The notes beneath the pieces were generated by a model, which was not told the origin of the DNA, ran no database searches, and saw nothing but the letters and a program-made list of their open reading frames with translations. Shown piece by piece: positions 24,126-33,494 of a DNA stretch of 64,000 nucleotides; the stretch's first letter is position 1; every line of letters begins with the position of its first letter. Location of the stretch: the NCBI RefSeq assembly GCF_001043115.1, contig NZ_LFME01000015.1, positions 36,358 to 100,357 on the forward strand. The letters run 5' to 3'. The position numbers and the translations under genes were made by a program. This stretch comes from Xanthomonas sp. NCPPB 1128 (GTDB taxonomy: Bacteria; Pseudomonadota; Gammaproteobacteria; Xanthomonadales; Xanthomonadaceae).

Positions 24126-24401
24126 GCGTTTCCCTGGCGCTGCCTGCCTGGCGGTGCCCTCGCGTGCGCGTCCTTGCCGCTTCCCTGCGTGGGCGTCCTG
24201 CCCCTCCTGTGATGCACGCGCTTCCTCGCGCTGCCTGGCTCGCGATGCCCTTGCGCGCATCCTTGCCATGTCTTCCCTGCGTAGGCGTCCTGCCCGTCCT
24301 GTGATGCGAGCGTTTTCTACCGCTGCCTGCCTGCCGGGCGATGCGCTTGCGGATGCGTCCTTGCCGCCTCCCTGCGTGGGCGTCCTGCCCGTCCTGTGAA
24401 A
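24126..24401. repeat. Tandem repeat, three copies of 92 bp
   Basis: Units begin at 24126, 24218 and 24310, each starting GCG[TC]TT and ending CTGCGT[GA]GGCGTCCTGCC..CCTGTGA. Copies are imperfect (about 75-80% by eye). The unit length is not a multiple of three and no frame is kept, so it is not coding. It sits directly upstream of the GNAT-nitrilase pair. Confidence 0.85.
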
Positions 24402-24495
24402 GGTGGTGGCGTCCTGCCACCACCAGCGTTCCTGTCGTTGATGACCGATGACGATCCGGTCCCACCGTAGCGGCGATCGATGCGGACGCCCTGCC

Positions 24496-24927
24496 TCAGC
24501 GCCACCAGCGGCACAGCAGGGCGGCCTGTGCCGGCAGCACCAGCAAGCGTGCGCGGCCCTGCGCCTCCCAGGTGACGAAGCCCGGCGCGGGCGGGTGCCC
24601 GCCCTGCTCCACGTCCATCGCCCAGGCCGGATCGCGGCGTACCGCGCGCCAGGGGCAGTAGCGCCACGGCGCAGCGTCGCCGGGCAAGGCCGCGCGCGCC
24701 TGCAGCGCGCTGGCCAGGAACGCCGCCGCGTCGCCGGCCAGGGCGGCGCGGCTGCGCTCGCTCAGGCGCAACCACAGGGCGCCGCCCCGGTCGGCGGCGG
24801 TGACCAGCGCGGCCTGTGCGCTGCGCGCCAGGCTCGCCGGCAAATTGCCGTGATGCAGGCCATGGGTCTCCAGCGCTGCAGGCAGCAGCGCCTGCAGGCG
24901 ACGATGCAGATGACGATGCGCGACCAT
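24496..24927 (-). CDS. Conserved-looking hypothetical protein downstream of creD
   Basis: A 143-residue basic protein rich in Ala, Arg and Trp, with no membrane segment and no motif I can name. It starts 22 bases after the creD stop on the same strand and is probably the last gene of creBCD. The segment WRYCPWRAVRRDPAWAMDVEQGG and the aromatic tail LLCRWWR give it a globular look. Role in the Cre response is unknown. Confidence 0.6.
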   Translation of the reverse strand: MVAHRHLHRRLQALLPAALETHGLHHGNLPASLARSAQAALVTAADRGGALWLRLSERSRAALAGDAAAFLASALQARAALPGDAAPWRYCPWRAVRRDPAWAMDVEQGGHPPAPGFVTWEAQGRARLLVLPAQAALLCRWWR

Positions 24928-24949
24928 GTCCGGTGCTCCTTCCGACGGC

Positions 24950-26269
24950 TCAGCGCAGCGACGCGCCGAGTTCGTACCAGTCGATCCGGCGGGTGATCCA
25001 CATGATCGCGCCGAGGATGCCGAACAGCAGCAGCGAGCCCATCAGCAAGGCGTTGTCCTCCGAGGCCAGCAGGCCGTACAACGCCCCGTACAACACGGTG
25101 AGCATGGCGGCGAAGCCGGCCGCGCGCAGGCGGCTGCGCAACACCCCGGACAGGTAGAAGAACTGCAGCCCGATACAGGCCGCCGCCGAGACCAGATAGG
25201 CCTGCCAGAACGGGATGTGCTCGGACAGGCTGAGCAGCAGCAGGAAGAAGATCGCCAGCGCCAGGCCGACCAGCAGGTACTGCAGCGGATGGATCGGCAG
25301 GCGCTTGATCAGCTCGAACAGGCCGAAGGCGACGAAGGTCAGCACCACGAACAGCAGGCCGTACTTGCTGGCGCGCTCGGCCTGGGTGTACACGTCCACC
25401 GGGTCGACCAGGTCCACACGCAGCGCATCGAGATCCTGCCCACCGGACGCCAGCTGCGCCTGCGCACCGGTGGCCAGAGACGACAGCGCCCAGTTCGCCT
25501 GGAACCCCTGCGCGGTGATGCGGCGCTCGTTGGGCAGGAAGCGGCCGCCGAACAGCGGATGCGGCCATGGCGAATTCAGCGCGATCTGGTTGTCGTCGCC
25601 GACCGGCACGATCGACAGCGCCTGGGTGCCGTCGAGCACGAACTCCATCTGCACGTCGTGCAGGTCGGTGAGCCGCCCCTGCTGGGCGTCCGCCAACGCC
25701 GGCAGCACCGCGTGCACACCCTTGGTGATCGTGGCCAGCCCTTCCGAGCCCGGCTGCAGCGGTAGCGCGCGGCCGTCGGCGCGCAGGTTCGGCGTGCCGA
25801 CCAGGCCGCGCACGTCCTGCAGGCCGATCGCCAGATACGGCGTGCCGTAGCGGCGGCGGTCGGCGGCGGCGTAGTCGAGATCGTCGAACTCGGCCTTGAG
25901 CCGCGCGTGCCAGCTGTAGACCTGCACCTTGAACAGGCCGATGCGGCGCTGCGACGGCTTCAGTTCGCCTTCGACCTGCAGCCGCCGCGGCGCCTGCAGC
26001 ACGTAGCCGGTCTCGGTCTGGCGCTGGCTCACGCGTTTGCCGTCGGCATCGAGGACCATCACGTCGCGTTCCTGCGTCCACGGGATCACCCGCAGCGGGC
26101 CGAGCAGGCGCTGTTCGCCGGCCTTGCTCTGCGACACCCGCTCCACCGCCTGTTCGCGGTAGTGCTGGCGGTCCTGCACGGTGCCGCGAATCATCAGCAG
26201 CGGGATCAGCAACAACAGGATCAATCCGCCGATGGTGGCGAATCGCAGCAGCAGTTTCAGGGATTTCAT
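24950..26269 (-). CDS. creD: CreD inner membrane protein
   Basis: A 439-residue CreD. One N-terminal membrane helix (LLLRFATIGGLILLLLIPLLMI) is followed by a large periplasmic domain (about residues 30-300) and a C-terminal block of five or six helices (YGLLFVVLTFVAFGLFELIKRLPIHPLQYLLVGLALAIFF). CreD is the main output of CreBC and influences envelope integrity and beta-lactam response in Stenotrophomonas, Pseudomonas and Aeromonas; its mechanism is unknown. GAGG five bases before the ATG of MKSLKLLL fixes the start. About 240 bases, with a REP element, separate it from creC. Confidence 0.92.
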   Translation of the reverse strand: MKSLKLLLRFATIGGLILLLLIPLLMIRGTVQDRQHYREQAVERVSQSKAGEQRLLGPLRVIPWTQERDVMVLDADGKRVSQRQTETGYVLQAPRRLQVEGELKPSQRRIGLFKVQVYSWHARLKAEFDDLDYAAADRRRYGTPYLAIGLQDVRGLVGTPNLRADGRALPLQPGSEGLATITKGVHAVLPALADAQQGRLTDLHDVQMEFVLDGTQALSIVPVGDDNQIALNSPWPHPLFGGRFLPNERRITAQGFQANWALSSLATGAQAQLASGGQDLDALRVDLVDPVDVYTQAERASKYGLLFVVLTFVAFGLFELIKRLPIHPLQYLLVGLALAIFFLLLLSLSEHIPFWQAYLVSAAACIGLQFFYLSGVLRSRLRAAGFAAMLTVLYGALYGLLASEDNALLMGSLLLFGILGAIMWITRRIDWYELGASLR

Positions 26270-26360
26270 GGCGGCCTCTCGATTGGGAGGGCGCCAGGAT
26301 GCGACCACTGCGTGGGGAGGGTTTGAGGCGAATTTGAAGTGGGTGTGAAGTGGGAGGAGC

Positions 26361-26391
26361 CGGGATTGGGGATTGGGGAATCGGGATTGGT
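26361..26391. repeat. Short GGGATTGGGGAATCGGG tract
   Basis: Same low-complexity class as at 22524. It lies in the creC-creD gap, immediately before a REP palindrome. Confidence 0.65.
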
Positions 26392-26424
26392 GGCCGGCAT
26401 CCTGTCGACGCGGCATCCCCTACT

Positions 26425-26490
26425 GTAGGGGCGGCTTCAGCCGCGAAGGGCTCTACCGGGAGCGCACGGCGCGGCTGAAGCCGCTCCTAC
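26425..26490. repeat. GTAG-type REP palindrome, copy 2
   Basis: Starts GTAGGGGCGGCTTCAGCCGCG and ends GCGGCTGAAGCCGCTCCTAC. It sits between creC and creD, so it may form a hairpin in the creBC-creD transcript and lower creD expression relative to creBC. Confidence 0.85.
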
Positions 26491-26506
26491 ACGAGCGCTC
26501 TCCGGC

Positions 26507-27949
26507 TCAGGCCAGCGGCAACGCCAGGCAGGCCACCGCGCCGCCGCCGTCGCGGTTGCGCAGGCTGGCGTCGCCACCGTGCAGGCGCGCCACCTCGCGC
26601 ACGAACGGCAGGCCGAGGCCGGAGCTGCGCTGGCCGGTGGCCGGGCGCGCCAGCGAATAGAAGCGCTCGAACACCCGCTCCAGCGCGTAGTCCGGCACGC
26701 CCGGACCTGCGTCCTCCACCGACAGCAGCACGCGCGCATCGGCGCCGCGTTCGACGCGCAGCACGAGGGCCGCGCCCTCCGGCGAGAACGCGATGGCGTT
26801 GTCGAGCAGGTTGTGCAGCGCCTGGCGCAGCAGGTAAGGATCGCCCGACACCACCAGGGCCGGATCCTGCGCCTGCACCTTCAGCCGCAGGCCGCGCGCC
26901 TGCAGCTGCGGCGCCAGCGCTTCGGCCAGGTCGGCGCACAGCGGCGCCAGCGCCACCGGCTCGCGCCGCTGCAGCCAGCCGTGCTGCTCCACCTCGGCCA
27001 GCGCCAGCAGCTTGTCGATGGTCTCGGTGAGGCGCTGCTGCTGCTCGGCGATGTTGCGCACGAAGCGCTGCCGCTCCGGCTCCGGCAGCGGCTCCTGCAG
27101 CAGTTCCGCTGCGCCGCGGATCGCCGCCAGCGGGCTCTTCATCTCGTGGGTCAGCGACTGTACGTACTGCTCGACGTACTGCTTGCCCTCCAGCTTGCGG
27201 CGCATCGTCTCCAGCGCCCGGCCGAGATCGCCGATCTCGTCGCGGCGCGGCGGCGGCGGCGGCACTGGTGCACCGGCGCTGACCGCCTGCGCGTAGCGGT
27301 TGAGCCGGCCGATCCCGCGCAGCAGGCCCCAGGTCATCAGGATCCCGATCAGCGCGGAGATGCCGATCAGCCAGGCGCCGCGCAGCAGGATGCTGCGCTG
27401 GCTGGCGACGATGAACGGCTCGATGCTGCGGTTGGGCTGGGACAGGGTCAACACGCCGATGAGCCGCCGCGGATCGGCCGGATCGTAGACCGGCGCGGCC
27501 ACGTGCATCACGGTGTGGTTGGGGTCGCCGTCGGCCTCGGGACTGGAGCGGGCGCCGTACTCGCCGCGCAGGGTGCGGTACACGTCGTTCCAGCGCGAAT
27601 TGTCGCGGCCGATGTCCTGCCCGCGCGAGTCGAACACCACGATGCCCGCCGCATCGGTGATGGTGACGCGATAGTCGACGCTGTGCTTGGGGAAGCGCCA
27701 GACCATCGCGCGCGGATCGCGCCGTTGCGCGGCGCCCAGGTCGCGGGCGAAACGGCCGCGGGCGATGCGCCCGTCCTTCAGGTCCTGCGCGGCCATCTGC
27801 GCCAACACGTTGGCTGCGTCCACCAGGGTCGATTCCATCGCCTGGCGCACGCCCGGCTTGACCTCGTTGACGAACACCCGCATCACGAAGAACGCGGCCA
27901 CGCCGACGATCAGGAAGAAACCCAGGAACAGCTTCAGCCCCAGCCGCAC
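26507..27949 (-). CDS. creC: CreC sensor histidine kinase
   Basis: A 480-residue kinase (E. coli CreC 474). N-terminal membrane helix LKLFLGFFLIVGVAAFFVM, periplasmic sensor to about residue 185, second helix LLRGAWLIGISALIGILMTWGLL, then HAMP, HisKA (SLTHEMKSPLAAIRG, phospho-His in H-E-M-K) and HATPase (LHNLLDNAIAF, GPGVPD, SSGLGLPF). The start is GTG: GGAGG lies six bases upstream and the codon follows the creB stop almost directly. A longer upstream frame lacks both features. It phosphorylates CreB, encoded just upstream. Confidence 0.94.
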   Translation of the reverse strand: MRLGLKLFLGFFLIVGVAAFFVMRVFVNEVKPGVRQAMESTLVDAANVLAQMAAQDLKDGRIARGRFARDLGAAQRRDPRAMVWRFPKHSVDYRVTITDAAGIVVFDSRGQDIGRDNSRWNDVYRTLRGEYGARSSPEADGDPNHTVMHVAAPVYDPADPRRLIGVLTLSQPNRSIEPFIVASQRSILLRGAWLIGISALIGILMTWGLLRGIGRLNRYAQAVSAGAPVPPPPPRRDEIGDLGRALETMRRKLEGKQYVEQYVQSLTHEMKSPLAAIRGAAELLQEPLPEPERQRFVRNIAEQQQRLTETIDKLLALAEVEQHGWLQRREPVALAPLCADLAEALAPQLQARGLRLKVQAQDPALVVSGDPYLLRQALHNLLDNAIAFSPEGAALVLRVERGADARVLLSVEDAGPGVPDYALERVFERFYSLARPATGQRSSGLGLPFVREVARLHGGDASLRNRDGGGAVACLALPLA

Positions 27950-27950
27950 C

Positions 27951-28649
27951 TCAGGCCTCCAGCGCGTAGCCGAGGCCACGGTGGGTGCGGATCGGGTCGT
28001 GGCTGGCGCCGGCCGCGCGCAGCTTGGCGCGCAGGGTCTTGATGTGGGTGTCGACGGTGCGGTCGGCACTGTCGGCGCTGCTGTCCCAGCCGCGGTCCAT
28101 CAGTTGCGCGCGGCTGAGGATGGCGCCGGGCCGCTGCAGCAGCGCCGCCAGCAGCGCGTACTCGTAGCGGGTCAGGTCCAGCACTGCGCCGCGCCAGCGG
28201 ATGCGGCGGCCGTCGCGGTCGATGGCGAAATCGCCGTGCTGCTGCCAACCGGCCTCGGCCTCGCCGACGACGACCGCCGGACGTCGCAGCCGCGCCCGCA
28301 CCCGCGCGACCAGTTCGCGCGGCGAGAACGGCTTGGCCATGTAGTCGTCGGCGCCCAGTTCCAGGCCGAGCACGCGGTCGATCTCCTCGTTGCGCGCGGT
28401 CAGGAACAGCACCGGCACCTGGCTGAAGCCGCGCAGCGTGCGGCACACCTCGAACCCGCTCAGGTCCGGCAGGCCCACGTCCAGCACCACCACGTCGATG
28501 CCGCCCTCGCGCACCTGCGCCAGCGCCTCGCGCCCGAGCTGGCAGTGGCGTACCTGGTAGCCCTCGCTGCGCAACGCGTACAGCACGGTGTCGGCGATGG
28601 CGGATTCGTCCTCGACCACGAGGACACAGGCGGCGGCAGGCGTGGACAT
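27951..28649 (-). CDS. creB: CreB response regulator (OmpR family)
   Basis: A 232-residue OmpR/PhoB-type regulator. Receiver with acidic pair VVEDES, phospho-Asp in VVLDVGLPDLSG and Lys in YMAKPFSP; C-terminal winged helix ending TVDTHIKTLRAKLRAAG... THRGLGYAL. The tail overlaps the ribosome site of creC. In related species CreB directly activates creD through TTCAC-type repeats; I did not find a clear pair here. I start at MSTPAAA; a Met three codons earlier is possible. It is the first gene of the cre operon. Confidence 0.94.
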   Translation of the reverse strand: MSTPAAACVLVVEDESAIADTVLYALRSEGYQVRHCQLGREALAQVREGGIDVVVLDVGLPDLSGFEVCRTLRGFSQVPVLFLTARNEEIDRVLGLELGADDYMAKPFSPRELVARVRARLRRPAVVVGEAEAGWQQHGDFAIDRDGRRIRWRGAVLDLTRYEYALLAALLQRPGAILSRAQLMDRGWDSSADSADRTVDTHIKTLRAKLRAAGASHDPIRTHRGLGYALEA

Positions 28650-28754
28650 GGCGCGCAGCATAGCGGCCACGCGGGCGCCGCGGCAGTCCGTGCCGCCATT
28701 GCCGGCATCGGCCATGGTCGGTACGGCCTGCGCCGCGCGCAGGTGGGGACCGGG

Positions 28755-30701
28755 TCAGCCGCGGCTGCCGCGGTGCGCGCCGGACGCGGCCGACGGCGCC
28801 GCCAGCTCCACCCGATTGCGGCCGCCGTGCTTGGCCCGGTACAGCGCGGCATCGGCGCGCGCCAGCAATGCCTGGCTGCTTTCGCCAGCGCCGGCTTCGG
28901 CGACGCCGATGCTGACGGTCAGGCGCAGGCCTGGCACCACCGCGTCGAACGACTGCCGCTCCAGCACCTCACGCAGTTGGTCCGCCAGCTGACTCGCCTC
29001 GGCGCAGGCCGCGCCGGGCAACAGCGCCAGGAACTCCTCGCCACCGGTGCGGCCGAAGCTGTCGTTCCTGCGCAGGCGCTGGCGCAGGGTCGTGGCGACC
29101 AGCCGCAGCACTTGGTCGCCCGCCGCATGGCCGTGCTCGTCGTTGATGCGCTTGAAGTGGTCCACGTCCAGCGCCAGCACCGCCAACGGCATGCGCCCGC
29201 CACGCGGCAACGCCGCCAGCGCGGTGTCCAGTTCGCTCAGGACCTGGCGCCGCGAGGCGACGCCGGTGAGGCTGTCGATGCGCACTTCTCGGCGGGCGCC
29301 GCGCAGGCGCCCGAGGGTCAGGAACAGCACCCCGCCGAGCACCGCCAGCAACAGCAGCGCCGCGCCCAGCAGCGCGCGGCGCAGGGTCGCCTCGCGCTCC
29401 ATCGCCTGCAGCCGATTGCGCTGGGTTTCGGCCTTCTGCGCCAGTTGCAGCGCCGCCAGGTCGCGCTCGCGGCTTTCCGATTCGGCGATCAGGAATTGCG
29501 ATTGCTCGCGCTGCATGCGCGTGTCCAGTTCCTGCTGCACCCGCATCTGCGCCTCGCGCGCATCCAGTGCCTGGCGCCATGCGCCGAACGCGCGCAAGGC
29601 CGTGGCCTTCAGATCCAGCACGTCGCCGAGGCTGCGCAGGTCGCCGTTGGCGCGGTAGCCCTGTTCGGCCTGCTCGGCCAGCGCCAGGGCTGCGCGCGGG
29701 TCGCCGCTGCGCTCGGCGATCAGCGCATCCACGTAATCGCGTCGCGCGCGCATCAGCCGCGTGGCACCCATCGCGAGCAGTTGCGCCTCGGCCTGCTGCC
29801 GCTGCGCCCGCGCCTGTGGCAGCTGTCCCAGCAAGGCATTGACCCGCGCCGCACGCAGCAACAGCGACGCCTGTGAACCTTCCAGCGGATGCCGGCCATG
29901 CAGCTCCGCCGCGCGCAGGTAGGCGGCCAGCGCCGCCGTCAGGTCGCCGCGCTGCTCGTCAATGGCGCCTTCGCGCTCCACCGCCAGCGCCTGCATGTAG
30001 CCGCCATCGCCCTGCCTGGCGCGCTGCAGGACCTCGGCGACGACCTGCTGCGACAGGTCCGGCAGGCCCATGTCCAGGTAGGCGTCGGCGATGCCGATCA
30101 GGGTCAGCAGCGCCACCCAGCCAGCATCGCGCTGTGCGTCGAGCCGGCGCAGTTCCTGCAAGGTGCGCAGCGACTGCGCGTAGTGGCCGGCATCGCGCTC
30201 GGCGAAGGCGCGCAGGCGCAGGGCCGCCGCGCGCAGGCGCGGGAACCGCTGCGCGTCGGTCAGCGCCAGGATCGTGGTGGCGGGCCGCAGGTAGGCCGGG
30301 CGCTGGCCGTCGTTGTACAGCGCATAGGTCTCGCACAGCAGGTACTCCAGGCGCACCTGCACGTGGGCGCGCGCGATCGCGCCGCGCTCGCCGCGTCGCG
30401 CCTGCTCCACCGCCGCCGCCGGCCCCTGCGGGAAATGCTGGCAGTCGAAGGCGTCTAGGCGCGCGCGCCGCACCGGGTCGCTGGCAGGCAGCAGCGCCTG
30501 CAGGCGGGCATGCGCGACACGGTAGGCCTGCTCATCGGCGGCCATGTCCTTGCCGTGCGCGCCGACCTCCTCGATCAGCGCATCGAATGCCGCGGCCTGC
30601 GTTGCGCCAGGGGTGGCGGCCTCGGAACGAGAGGCACCGCATGCGGCGAACGGCAGCGCCAACGCCAGGACACCGAGCAACAGGGAAGAAGACATGACCA
30701 T
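28755..30701 (-). CDS. TPR-type exported/membrane diguanylate cyclase (GGDEF)
   Basis: About 648 residues. The signal peptide ends LALALPFAACGAS and could be a lipobox. A large helical-repeat (TPR-like) periplasmic region runs from about residue 60 to 430, followed by a coiled coil, one membrane helix (LLGAALLLLAVLGGVLFLTL) and a C-terminal GGDEF domain with active-site motif GGEEF and allosteric I-site RRND five residues earlier. It should make c-di-GMP and be product-inhibited. Two Met codons (MVM) compete as start. Monocistronic, divergent from rlmJ. Confidence 0.88.
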   Translation of the reverse strand: MVMSSSLLLGVLALALPFAACGASRSEAATPGATQAAAFDALIEEVGAHGKDMAADEQAYRVAHARLQALLPASDPVRRARLDAFDCQHFPQGPAAAVEQARRGERGAIARAHVQVRLEYLLCETYALYNDGQRPAYLRPATTILALTDAQRFPRLRAAALRLRAFAERDAGHYAQSLRTLQELRRLDAQRDAGWVALLTLIGIADAYLDMGLPDLSQQVVAEVLQRARQGDGGYMQALAVEREGAIDEQRGDLTAALAAYLRAAELHGRHPLEGSQASLLLRAARVNALLGQLPQARAQRQQAEAQLLAMGATRLMRARRDYVDALIAERSGDPRAALALAEQAEQGYRANGDLRSLGDVLDLKATALRAFGAWRQALDAREAQMRVQQELDTRMQREQSQFLIAESESRERDLAALQLAQKAETQRNRLQAMEREATLRRALLGAALLLLAVLGGVLFLTLGRLRGARREVRIDSLTGVASRRQVLSELDTALAALPRGGRMPLAVLALDVDHFKRINDEHGHAAGDQVLRLVATTLRQRLRRNDSFGRTGGEEFLALLPGAACAEASQLADQLREVLERQSFDAVVPGLRLTVSIGVAEAGAGESSQALLARADAALYRAKHGGRNRVELAAPSAASGAHRGSRG

Positions 30702-30937
30702 GCAAACCGTGGCACCCGCCGGCCGCCCACGCGGTATCGGCACTGCGCACCCGAACGCTCCGACGACGCCTGCGCCCGGATGCACAGGCCCATCGTCCAC
30801 GCCTTCCGGGTCCTTGCCCGGCAGGCGCCGCGCGGCCGCGCGCGGTCGCCCGGCTAGTGTACCGCGGCCGCGGACGCGCCCTGCCCGGCACCATGCCAGG
30901 CGTGGCCGGCCGGCGTGGCGCCCCGTACACTGCACGG

Positions 30938-31795
30938 ATGAATTACCGCCACGCCTTCCACGCCGGCAACCATGCCGACGTCCTCAAGCACATCGTGCTG
31001 CTGGCGCTGCTCGATGCGTTCAAGCGCAAGGACAGCCCGTTCTTCGTGCTCGATACGCATGCCGGGCGCGGTCGCTATCTGTTCGCCGCCAACGAGGCGC
31101 GCAAGACCGGCGAGGCGGTCGCTGGCGTGCTGCGGCTGATGGGCCAGCCGACCCTGCCCGAGGTGGTGGAGCGCTATCTGCGCGCGGTGCAGGCCGACAA
31201 TCCCGTGGGCGCGCTGGTCGCGTATCCCGGCTCGCCGCTGCTGGTGGCGCAGGCGCTGCGCGCGCAGGACCGGCTGGCCGCCTGCGAGCTGCAGCCCGAG
31301 GAAGCCGCCGAGCTCAAGACGCTGTTCGCCCACGATCGCCGCGTGCAGGTGCATGCCGGCGACGGCTATGCAGCGATCAAGGCGTTCCTGCCGCCGAAGT
31401 CCGGGGCGAACCGGATCGGCCGCGGGCTGGTGCTGATCGACCCGCCCTACGAGGCGCAGGACGCCGAATACCCGATGATCGTGGCCGCGCTGCGCGAGAC
31501 CCTGGGCCGCTGGCCGCAGGCGGTGTGCGCGGTGTGGTACCCGATCAAGCAGCGCCGCAGCCTGCAGCCGTTCTTCCGCAAGGCCGCGGCCCTGCCGGTG
31601 ACGTCGGCGCTGGTCGCCGAGCTGCAGGTGAGACCGGACGATTCGCCGCTGCGGCTCAACGGCAGCGGCATGCTGCTGCTCAATCCGCCCTGGCAGTTCG
31701 AGCAGACCCTGGCGCAGGCGCTGCCGCCGCTGAAGGCGCACCTGGGCGAAGGCGGCGCCAGTACGCGCCTGGAGTGGCTCAAGCGCGAAGCGTGA
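30938..31795 (+). CDS. rlmJ: 23S rRNA (adenine2030-N6)-methyltransferase RlmJ
   Basis: A 285-residue RlmJ. It begins MNYRHAFHAGNHADVLKHIV, the standard family start; the SAM-binding region is VLDTHAGRGRYLF, and the catalytic motif DPPY appears in LIDPPYEAQ. It methylates A2030 of 23S rRNA. The frame extends 27 codons upstream, but that part overlaps the divergent promoter region and matches nothing in the family. Length is normal. Confidence 0.95.
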   Translation: MNYRHAFHAGNHADVLKHIVLLALLDAFKRKDSPFFVLDTHAGRGRYLFAANEARKTGEAVAGVLRLMGQPTLPEVVERYLRAVQADNPVGALVAYPGSPLLVAQALRAQDRLAACELQPEEAAELKTLFAHDRRVQVHAGDGYAAIKAFLPPKSGANRIGRGLVLIDPPYEAQDAEYPMIVAALRETLGRWPQAVCAVWYPIKQRRSLQPFFRKAAALPVTSALVAELQVRPDDSPLRLNGSGMLLLNPPWQFEQTLAQALPPLKAHLGEGGASTRLEWLKREA

Positions 31796-31852
31796 GCTGC
31801 CGGGACACGGCGACGGCACGCAGCACCTCGCGCGCCTGGCGCATGCGCACGC

Positions 31853-32815
31853 TCAGAAGCAATCCCAGTGGTAGGCAACGCGGCTGAAATCGCCGCGCCG
31901 CAGGTCGTCCGGGTCGATGAAGAAATTGGCGACACCGCTGTCGCCCCACATCATCTCCTCGTCGCTGTCCAACTGCAGCAGCAGGACCTGCTGGTCCTGC
32001 AGTGTGCGCGGGTCTTCCTGGGTGAACTCCGGATAGCCGCCAAGCTTGTGCCCGCCGCGGCTCAGCGCATCGAACAGCGCGTCGTCCACCGCATCCTGCG
32101 ACAACGCGTGGCCGTTGGCATAGGCGGCGGCGACTTCATCCAGCGGCTTTCCGAGCACCTGCTCGAACCTTACATCGCTGCTGCCGATGGTTTCCTCGCT
32201 GGTGTCGAACCGCATCGCCCGCGGCCGCGCCGGATCGAACGGCAGCTTCTCGGCAGCCGGCAACGGCACCTGCGCCTGCCGCGCCGATGCCTCCGGCCGC
32301 GGCCAGTACACCACGCGGAAATTGCGTTGTTCACTCAGCGCGGCCAGGTCGCTGCGCGCGCCGCTGAAGTTGGCGCCATAGAAATCGTCGCCGCCGATGA
32401 AGAACTGCAGCATGCCCTGGCGCGGGTAGCCCGGCAGCGGCGGCACGCGCGCCAGATCGATCTGCGCCAGCAGTGCCAGCGGCTGGCCATCGGCGCCATG
32501 CGGATAGGACCTGTCCCCGGTCCAGTAGGGACGCCCGCCGACCTTGCTGGCCAGGCGATCGTCCTGCGCCATCGGCTGCAACTGCACCTGCAGCATCGGC
32601 CGGCGCGTGGCCTGCAGGCGCGCCTGGTACGGGGCCAATGCCTGTGTCGCCAGTTGCTCCGCATCGGCGTCAGCGGCGGCGGTGGCGGTCGTCGGAGTAT
32701 GGCTTTGCTGCCCGCGCAGCACCCACCAGCGGCCGCCGAGCAGCAGCAACGCCAGCAGCGCGACCAGGCCCAATCCGATCGCCGCCGACACGGCCACGGC
32801 ATGCGATGTCTTCAT
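31853..32815 (-). CDS. YwqG-like DUF1963 protein with N-terminal membrane anchor
   Basis: A 320-residue protein. An N-terminal hydrophobic helix (AVSAAIGLGLVALLALLLLGGRWWVL) is followed by a DUF1963/YwqG domain (SKVGGRPYWTGDRSYPHG, LALLAQIDLARVPPLPGYPRQGMLQFFIGGDD, MWGDSGVANFFIDPDDL). The biochemical function of DUF1963 is unknown; some members sit in polymorphic-toxin immunity contexts, but no toxin gene is nearby. It converges on rlmJ and is monocistronic. Confidence 0.85.
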   Translation of the reverse strand: MKTSHAVAVSAAIGLGLVALLALLLLGGRWWVLRGQQSHTPTTATAAADADAEQLATQALAPYQARLQATRRPMLQVQLQPMAQDDRLASKVGGRPYWTGDRSYPHGADGQPLALLAQIDLARVPPLPGYPRQGMLQFFIGGDDFYGANFSGARSDLAALSEQRNFRVVYWPRPEASARQAQVPLPAAEKLPFDPARPRAMRFDTSEETIGSSDVRFEQVLGKPLDEVAAAYANGHALSQDAVDDALFDALSRGGHKLGGYPEFTQEDPRTLQDQQVLLLQLDSDEEMMWGDSGVANFFIDPDDLRRGDFSRVAYHWDCF

Positions 32816-32947
32816 CGTCGTGCATTCCCTTGAACGAAGCGCCACTCTAGCAAGACCACCCGAACGGCACATCCACAGGACGCTGCGTTCACGGGCGCAA
32901 GGTTTTGGTAATGCGAGAATCCAGACTTCGTCGAGGATCATACGGCC

Positions 32948-33490
32948 ATGGCTACCCGCAACCGCATGCCTCCGTGGCATGAAACCTTCACCCTGCCCAG
33001 TGGGCGCGAGTTGCTGATCCGGCCGATCCGGCCGGAGGACAGCGCGCCGCTGCAGGGCGCCTTCGGCCTGCTCGGGCCGACCGAAATCCGCGAGCGTTTC
33101 CTGCATTCGACGCAGGAACTGACCGAGGACATGGCGCAACGCCTCACCCATCCCAATCCGAAGTCGGAACTGATCCTGGTCGCGGCCGAGCCGCTGCCGC
33201 CGGGCGAGGCCGTGGTCGGCGCGGTAGCGCGCGCCGCGATCCTCCCCGGCACCCGCGAGGCGCAGTACGCAATCCTGGTCAGCAGCTTCGTTTCCGGCCA
33301 GGGCCTGGGCCGGCAATTGATGCGCAAGCTGGTCAAGTGGGCACGCCGCAAGTACCTGGACCGGCTCTACGGCGATGTGCTCGAGCGCAACGTGCCGATG
33401 CTGCAACTGGCCGAGTCGCTGGGCTTCCAGCGCATGCCGCATCCGGACAATCCGGACCTGGTGCGCGTGGTGCTGGAACTGGGCAACTGA
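32948..33490 (+). CDS. GNAT acetyltransferase related to the catalytic domain of Pat/YfiQ
   Basis: A 180-residue stand-alone GNAT domain. The start LPSGRELLIRPIRPEDSAPLQ and the acetyl-CoA loop SGQGLGRQLMRKLVKWARRK match the GNAT part of protein lysine acetyltransferases, which in other bacteria is fused to an acyl-CoA synthetase-like region. A protein-acetylating role is therefore possible but not shown. It lies upstream of mfd, separated by a GC-rich inverted repeat. Confidence 0.82.
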   Translation: MATRNRMPPWHETFTLPSGRELLIRPIRPEDSAPLQGAFGLLGPTEIRERFLHSTQELTEDMAQRLTHPNPKSELILVAAEPLPPGEAVVGAVARAAILPGTREAQYAILVSSFVSGQGLGRQLMRKLVKWARRKYLDRLYGDVLERNVPMLQLAESLGFQRMPHPDNPDLVRVVLELGN

Positions 33491-33494
33491 AAAT

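Noticed and set aside
23506..24465. Long nitrilase N-terminal extension
   Set aside because: It overlaps the GNAT gene and the 92-bp tandem repeats in a shadow frame; the ATGA overlap gives the natural start.
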